Assembly (NCBI RefSeq): GCF_958979055.1
Contig: NC_084891.1
Coordinates: forward strand, 8,634,001-8,698,000
DNA length: 64,000 nt
Direction of reading: 5' to 3'
Source: Alnus glutinosa
Taxonomy: Eukaryota > Streptophyta > Magnoliopsida > Fagales > Betulaceae
In this document: piece by piece, positions 58,199 through 64,000 of the stretch
Layout of the letters: each line of letters opens with the position of its first letter
How positions within the stretch are numbered: position 1 is the first letter of the stretch
The notes under the pieces: generated by a model
Seen by the model: only the letters and a program-made list of their open reading frames with translations
What the model was told of the DNA's origin: nothing
The model's database searches: none
Made by a program: the position numbers and the translations under genes

Positions 58199-58206
58199 TT
58201 TATATA
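58199..58206 (-). promoter_or_regulatory. TATA box of the antisense gene
   Basis: TATATAAA on the minus strand, about 245 bp upstream of the antisense ATG at 57955. No competing frame. Supports a separate antisense promoter inside the element (inference). Confidence 0.55.
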
Positions 58207-58637
58207 GTCCTTCTTCAGGAAGCCGAAAAGACGTTTATTGAATGCACCGAGTTAAAAGTTTTGTAACCATCGGGGGCACAACTGGCCTCGAGAGACGAGC
58301 CACACGCGCGTTCCCACGCGTGAAAGAGCTTCCAGGGCCAAAAGTCTAACGAGCGTGATTACACGCAACATGAGAAGCTCGGATCAACCTAACAATGTCC
58401 GCGCCGTGCGAGAATACGAACCGATCTAACAACAGATTCTGAATCTCGTCATAACCAAAGTCATTATTTCGGGCGTTTCCATTTCCAAGGGCGCTTAAAT
58501 TCAAACATTTTGAATTTCAAAAATTTTGCAAATACAAGATTTCTCGGTTCTTTCCAGAAAAGCGAGCCAGTATAATTTGCATCCAAAGCCCGGCAGAACC
58601 GCGCAAGAAAATTCCTTTCACTGAAATTACTTCATGC

Positions 58638-58653
58638 GAAAGGAATTGGGGGG
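58638..58653 (+). other. Polypurine tract
   Basis: A purine run (GAAAGGAATTGGGGGG, interrupted by TT) ends four bases before the 3' LTR start (TGTTA at 58658), the position expected for the plus-strand primer. Confidence 0.8.
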
Positions 58654-58657
58654 TAAC

Positions 58658-60175
58658 TGTTAAGGAAGAAATCTGATTCTGCCCAATGGGCCAGGACCGT
58701 GGCCCATTAAGACTTGCCAAGACTGTCATATCCAACGGACTCGGTAATTTGCCGTCACTATATAAAGATCAAGGAGGGTTAAAAGTCGATCTCAAGTCGG
58801 TTAAAGACCGACTTGGCAACTTATGACTACCATGAAGGAAGTCCCACGACTCCACGATCTCAAGACGGTTAAAGACCGACTTGGCAACTTATGACGACCA
58901 TGAAGGAAGTCCGACGACTCCACGATCTCAATTCGGTTAAAGACCGACTTGGCAACTATCGTGGAGAATATATCTTAGTCCCATGATCCGCACAAAAGGG
59001 AGGTGCCCCCACGATCTAAAGCCGGTTGATGGTCGACTCCGTAATCTTTGCGGAGTTCGAACCACGACGCCACGATCTCAAGTCGGTTAAAGACTGACTC
59101 GGCAACGATCGTGGAGAGTACACCTCAATCCCATGATCCGAGTAGTCGACAAGCACTCCGGATCTGACAAGTGGTCCAATGGAAAAGCCGGACCGCTCTC
59201 GACACTCCCTTTATAAATACCTCACAACTAGACATGTATAGTTTAGATTGCTCACTGTGATTAATGCTCCGTTTGTTTCGGCGTAAAATGATTTCTGGAA
59301 AATGATTTCGGTATTTTTCGGTGTTTGGTAGGGGCGAAAATAATAGTCAACCGAAAAATTATTTCCGTTTGACTAAAAATGCTTAATAAATTTCGAAAAA
59401 CGATTTACGCTTTTCATTTTCCGTAGATGGTAGATGCAGTCGACTCTTTTTTAAACAACGCAGTCGACCATTACATTCAAGCAGTTGAATATTGTCGGAT
59501 TTCAACAAGCCAGATTCCGACTCCAGTTGGTGCCGGAATCCGATAAATTAGGCCGAAATCCGGCGAAATCAGGCAGACATCGCTGGATTTCGGAGATAAC
59601 ATATCAGATTCTGACCGGACCTCCGGCATCTGGCCGAATTTCCGGCCAGTCCGGCATGGATCCTCCTAGAACGGCGGGATCCCGGCTAGCTGGCCGGAAA
59701 CCGGCCAGGACGGCCGTTTTCTGCCGGATTCCGGCAAAGATCGCTGGAATCCGGCAAAAATGGCCAGATTCCGACAACTTTGCCGAAATTTGTATCTGCC
59801 AAATATTAAGAAAATATTTTTATATTATTTTATATTAACACTTTTTATTTTGTGAATAAAATTTATTTTTTTAATTAATATGATTAAATTAAAATATAAA
59901 AAATATTTGTAATTTTCCGTACGCGCCAAACACCGAAAAATGATTTCGACGAAAAATATTTTTCTGAAAAATGACTTCCCTGAAACTTTTTTATGACGGA
60001 AACTATTTTACACCGAAACAAACAGAGCATAAGAGTAATATACACTTGAGATAATACTGACAAAAGTATCGGAGTGGGATTGTCGGGTTCCCCCCGACGT
60101 AGCTTTCTCTCTTGCAGGATAGTGGAGATAAGCTCATCGGGTTCATCAACTACCATACTAGAATCTGTTCTAACA
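58658..60175 (+). repeat. 3' LTR with inserted MITE (1,518 bp)
   Basis: Starts TGTTAAGG and ends TAACA. Removing the 765-bp MITE and its 3-bp target duplication leaves 750 bp, exactly the 5' LTR length. Carries the same 68-bp repeats and TATA box (59212-59219). Confidence 0.95.
59265..60029. mobile_element. 765-bp MITE inserted in the 3' LTR (TAA duplication)
   Basis: Left end TGCTCCGTTTGTTTCGGCG; the right end read on the other strand is TGCTCTGTTTGTTTCGGTG. TAA flanks it at 59262-59264 and 60030-60032. The 5' LTR shows the empty site GATTAAGAGTAATA near 49424. The interior (about 59530-59765) is a GC-rich block with about 12 CCGG motifs; a frame open across it (59485-59838) is compositional. 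The 3-bp TAA fits PIF/Harbinger-like MITEs. Confidence 0.9.
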
Positions 60176-60401
60176 ATTACCACGTGAGCTTATAAATTAA
60201 AGAAATTGTTGCAAAAGCTGTAGTACCCATTTTCCTACACCAAGTATGTATAGATATATGAGAAACGATGAGTTCTTCTTTTGTTTTATAAACATGCTTA
60301 GATTAATTTCTTAGATCTCAATTATGCTAAGCTAGTCTCATTGCTCTTTTGAAAATGCATGCAGGTTTAATTTGTTTAATTTTCTTTGCTGAGACAGCCA
60401 G

Positions 60402-60403
<2 letters not shown>

Positions 60404-60483
<80 letters not shown>
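60404..60483. repeat. (AT)40 microsatellite abutting the pseudogene ATG
   Basis: Forty AT dinucleotides, the last being the AT of the ATG at 60482. The same site in the intact gene copy has only six (31451-31462). Confidence 0.95.
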
Positions 60484-60487
<4 letters not shown>

Positions 60488-61829
60488 ACTACAAAAGGGA
60501 AAGACAGTAGCAGCCTAGGGAAGGAGAAGAGGGTCACATCCCCTCCATATTCTCGCACCACAATCACAAAATGTCGTCCCAAAACACCCACCACAAGCAC
60601 TGTTCATCACAAGGCTTCCTCAACTACAACTGAAAAGCAAGTCCCAAGCTACCTCCGGCCAACGATAAGCTCACGCCATGATCAATCTCTCAGCAGGTAC
60701 GTGAAGAAATCTGGCCCCGAGGCAACCAGTCTCAATCGGAGAAGATCTTTCGAGACAGCATCGCCGCCGGCTTCCAGGCTACAAAGTTCATTTGCCTCCC
60801 CCAGCCCTCGAGAGAGAACAATAACAGTTCGTTCTGCATCATTTTCACAAAAAACCACTAGTTCTCTAAAACCCGTTGTAGAGAGGACTTCCAAAACCCC
60901 CAAGGCTGGAAAATCGCAGCTGTCATATGCAAGGGTAAAGAAGAAGAGCACGAGTACTCCTCCTGCCACTAAGAAGGAAACTAATGCTTCTGCTTCGGCA
61001 ATAGCTCCACAGGATGTGGATATAACGGAAAATTTTAGTCTTGATACCGAGCAAGATGATGAAGAGTTTTTGGTTCATGAGGTTGAAGACATTAATGTAG
61101 AGGTGGAAGATCCTTCTGAAGTAGCAAAATGCGAAAATGATGAGCTTAGTAATGTTGCAGACTCTGAGGTTAACAAAGCTGAAGATGAGAAAGTCAAGCT
61201 TTGTGACATCCCTGAAGTTCCAGAAGAAAAAGGGAATCAAACTGCTGATATTGATGAAGCTGGAGATAAATTACAAGAAGAAAAAGCTGAGAATCAACCC
61301 GAAGGAGAAGAGAATATTGGGAGCAATGAGATTCACCTAGAAGAGAGTAGTGTGGCAAGTGATCAGGCAACATTGATCAGGTCAAAGAAGATAAAGAAGA
61401 AGGTACTGCTGAAGACAAAGAGTCTGTGGATGAAAACAAGCGTGAGGAAAACTTGGAGGATGAGAAAGAAGCGGTGGATAGGGGAAGCGAGGAGCTTATT
61501 TTGAAGGAAGAAGAAAATGTGGAGGATGTCAGGCCGGTTGAAGAAACAAAGTCAGAAGTGGCGGCGGATAATATAGAAATATCATCCAAGGAGAAAAAAA
61601 TCTCGATGGTGGCGTTGATGCAATTGCAAAGCCCGGGGAGGCGAATAGTACTACGGCAATGTCATCGAAGCGGCAAGTGGGATCGGCCGGGAAAAAGGAA
61701 TCTTCTCCGGGGTATAATGATGTTATTGAGGAGACTGCAAGCAAGCTGTTGGAGAAGAGGAAGAACAAGGTGAAAGCACTGGTTGGGGCATTTGAGACTG
61801 TCATAGACAAAGAAGCCTCATCCAAATGA
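60482..61829 (+). pseudogene. Calmodulin-binding protein, duplicated and frameshifted copy
   Basis: Nearly identical to the intact gene at 31461-32807. A one-base deletion near 61371 (CAACATTG versus CAACAATTG) shifts the frame after about 297 codons, and a second one-base deletion lies near 61595 (GGAGAAAAAAATC versus GGAAGAACAAAATC). Three indels are in frame (+3 near 60693, -3 near 61395, +3 near 61532). Net -2 leaves the C-terminal calmodulin-binding helix (encoded at about 61764-61826) out of frame with the start. The first shift yields a truncated acidic protein without that helix. The upstream promoter region is not in the duplicated block. Confidence 0.9.
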
Positions 61830-61954
61830 CAGTACCCCCCACGTATGTCGTTTGGATGGGGAAGGTTGCGAAATATGTTTGTTAATTAATTTTTCCGTAC
61901 AGTTTGATAATATTGTTGTATTAATTAATTAATTGCATTTCAGTGTATGAATCA

Positions 61955-61958
<4 letters not shown>

Positions 61959-62010
<52 letters not shown>
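61959..62010. repeat. (TA)26 microsatellite in the pseudogene 3' flank
   Basis: About 26 TA dinucleotides. The flanking phrase TTTCAGTGTATGAATCAT occurs on both sides (near 61938 and 62021) but only once in the intact copy (near 32911), so a short tandem duplication accompanied the expansion. Confidence 0.9.
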
Positions 62011-62014
<4 letters not shown>

Positions 62015-62110
62015 TATAAATTTCAGTGTATGAATCATGTGCATATATATATGGTAATCTATACATAGTCCCTTTTGCCATTCTTTACCTTATTATGGTT
62101 TTTAATTAAT

Positions 62111-64000
62111 TAAGGGTTAAAGACTTTTTTGGTACATATGGTCTGAAAACTTTGTTTTTGGTACACCTAAATTTTGGAAAAAGACTAATTTGATACCTCC
62201 ATCTATTTTTCTGTTTAAAATTTAACGGATTGCCACATAGTGCCATTTAAGAAGATTGTTTCCTACACAACACAGGTACAACGTACAACTTTAATACCCT
62301 TAATACCGCGACACTTGTTCCCGTTTGCCATGTCATTGCCACATAGGACCCCTGATAGCGCCCCTTGCATCTCTTTGAGTAACCGTTTTGCAACCCTGAG
62401 CGCAGGGGCGGAACCAAGATTTTTGGTAAGGGGGGACGAACTTGTATAATTTTTTTATATTAAAATACCCATTCAATTCAAAATTATAATTTCAAATTTT
62501 CATGATATCACAAACACACAATATTATAAAGTACTAGTAAAATAAATCAAGCACAATTTATAGTATAAAGTTCTAGTAAAATAAACTAAGCATAATTTAT
62601 AGGGTCAAAGAAAAAATGTACTTTCCAGCGTAAACTCTTTTTCTTAACAAGATCCCCCAAAACTCTCCAACAACAACAATGAGAAAGCACATGGTCCATA
62701 GAAAATGACTCTTAGAAAGCAGATGATCCATAATTTGTACAACTACTAGTAAATAAAAGAACTAAAAATTATGATTTATGGAGAAGCTTAAGTATCTAAC
62801 TAATACATAATACAAAATGCAAGATATAATTAATGAACTCAAACCTAGTGCTTTATGCAGATGTTAGTATGATAATACTCGCAAAGATTAATATTAGACG
62901 GTATCAAACTTTATTCTTTGCAACAAATTAAACTATAAAATGTCCAAAACACCATTAGGCGGGCATTAGCAACTCGAGACTTGAAAAAAAAAAAAAAGTC
63001 TCAAAAATTTAATCCGAAATCAACCTAGTAAGCACCTTAAATCTTCTAAAACAAACGGTTTCACCTGCTTCGCCTGCCCGTACAAAAATAAATAAAAAAA
63101 TGAATCCACCATTTCAATCAAACTTCAAAACCCAAAAACCAAACAGAGGGAGATATCAAAGTATCAAACCCACCGGAGAGGGCTTAGGGCTCGAGGCCTT
63201 GAGAGCTTCAGCGAGCTGGGGTTCCCTAGATTTAGCTCCTCTAGTCTCCTATTATTCTCTTCCAACCTCTATTGCCGGCACTCCTCATAGCTTGACTTCA
63301 ATTCGACCACCATTGACCATCATGGGGATGCCATTCGTAGGGAAAAGGGGGAAAAATGAGATCATGGAGATGGGTGTAGAGTGTAGTTGATTTTTCAAAG
63401 GTGAAAGGAGTAAAAAAAAAAAAATCAGTAGAGAGAGAGGTATTGGGGGAGGGGATGCCATGCGTGGGGAAAGGGTGAAAAAGAGATGGGTGTTACGAGC
63501 TCGTCTATACGGAAGACGAGGGTCAGACCCTCGTCCGACCCTCGTCCTACGTGGCACGATTTTTATATTTTTTTATTCTTTGATTAAAAAAAAAAAAAAA
63601 AAAAAGAAAACTCCTCAAAACGCGTCTGCCATTTTCTTCCCCCCATTTTCTGAAAACTTTCATCCCAAAATTTCAAAATCATCTCAAAACTTACCCCATC
63701 ACCACCGCCCACGACCACCGAAGTTCGCCGCCCACTGCAGTTCACCGGCCACTGCTCTTTGCCGCCCACCAGCTTTGGCCATTTCCCAAATCTTCCCCTC
63801 TCCACCGTACATCTCCAGCGTCCAACGGACCGACCGCCGCCCACCAAACGGCCCACCGACCGAGCGCCTCCCACCAAGACCACCGGCCCACCAACCGACA
63901 TCGTCCCTCTCCCAGCTCTCTCTCTCTCTTAGACCCAGCAGATTGAGACCCAGCAGACCGAGCACCGCAGATCTCGATCTTTCCTCTCCCCCTTCCCAAC
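62111..64000. other. Repeat-derived and C-rich DNA, no supported gene
   Basis: 62115-62235 looks like one arm of a fold-back MITE (GGGTTAAAGACTTTTTTGGT..TTAACGGATTGCCACATAGTG). Near 62401 AGGGGCGGAACCAAGATTTTT resembles a hAT-like terminus. A near-duplicate GGGGATGCCAT.CGT.GGGAAA occurs near 63321 and 63451. A palindromic GACGAGGGTC A GACCCTCGTC sits near 63513. From 63640 to the window end the + strand is C-rich and TCC/ACC-rich; open frames there are compositional on both strands. It may be the leader of a gene or element continuing past the edge. Confidence 0.45.

Larger units (their letters stand above)
48823..60175 (+). mobile_element. Ty3/gypsy LTR retrotransposon, Tat type, 11,353 bp
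   Basis: Bounded by a 5-bp target duplication ATTAC (48818-48822 and 60176-60180). LTRs start TGTTA and end TAACA. The internal order is primer-binding site, gag, protease, reverse transcriptase, RNase H, a second (archaeal-like) RNase H and integrase, then a tandem stem-loop array, an antisense coding region and a polypurine tract. Dual RNase H plus antisense extra genes are marks of the Tat lineage (Ogre/Retand relatives). gag and pol are both broken, so it is not autonomous now. The two LTRs differ at a few percent of positions in the part I compared, so insertion is fairly recent. Confidence 0.95.
48121..62110. repeat. Segmental duplication, copy 2, split by a retrotransposon
   Basis: 48121-48822 and 60176-62110 together match 30536-33000 in the same orientation. 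The join across the retrotransposon (..CATAACATATATATGAATTAC / ..GTGAGCTTATAAA) corresponds to the uninterrupted text near 31178-31206 of copy 1. Copy 2 lacks the proposed promoter and first exon, which lie upstream of the duplication edge. Confidence 0.9.

Noticed and set aside
59485..59838. 117-residue open frame in the MITE
   Set aside because: Follows the CCGG-repeat block; Pro/Gly/Arg-rich without any domain, inside a non-autonomous element.
63584..63999. Arg/Gly/Trp-rich frames on the minus strand and Pro-rich frames on the plus strand
   Set aside because: Compositional effect of C-rich repeats; no start context, domain or splice evidence, and the window ends here.

Overview
This is a stretch of plant nuclear DNA from a eudicot. 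The evidence is AT-rich intergenic DNA crowded with microsatellites, GT-AG introns, plant-specific gene families (a plant calmodulin-binding protein, DUF761 proteins, a RING-H2 E3 ligase of the RHG1A/HIP1/JUL1 type, a SAGA Ada1/Hfi1-type coactivator) and plant transposon families. A woody eudicot is my guess from the repeat style; the sequence does not prove it.

Layout. 0-9 kb: an apparently intact, intronless SAGA ADA1-type coactivator gene (CDS 1312-2574, +), followed by two decayed partial tandem copies (about 4.7-5.85 kb and 8.1-8.8 kb); a 99-bp LINE-like insertion with a 13-bp target duplication lies between them. 9-13.9 kb: intergenic DNA holding a decayed insertion of chloroplast 23S rRNA (about 11.6-11.9 kb). 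13.95-18.7 kb (-): a five-coding-exon RING-H2 E3 ligase gene (541 aa) with a probable 2.1-kb intron in its 5' leader. 19-29 kb: no convincing host gene; MITEs, fold-back elements, a 211-bp tandem repeat and microsatellites. 29.5-33 kb (+): a single-exon calmodulin-binding-domain gene (448 aa), probably with a non-coding first exon. 33-41 kb: several MITEs, two duplicated DUF761 genes (-) and a truncated bHLH-like fragment. 41.6-46 kb: a copia integrase fragment joined to the 3' half of a CACTA (En/Spm) transposon. 48.1-62.1 kb: a second copy of the calmodulin-binding gene block, now a frameshifted pseudogene, split by an 11.35-kb Ty3/gypsy element of the Tat type. 62-64 kb: repeat-derived and C-rich DNA without a supported gene.

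The most informative locus is 48-62 kb, where three events can be ordered. (1) A roughly 2.5-kb block carrying the calmodulin-binding gene was duplicated. (2) A Tat-type retrotransposon inserted upstream of the second copy, flanked by ATTAC. (3) A 765-bp MITE inserted into its 3' LTR with a TAA duplication; subtracting it returns that LTR to exactly 750 bp, the length of the 5' LTR. The retrotransposon also carries an antisense transcription unit (own TATA box, ATG, 66-bp GT-AG intron, coiled-coil product) and an array of short stem-loops whose arms covary. I see no CRISPR array, operon or prokaryotic defence system.
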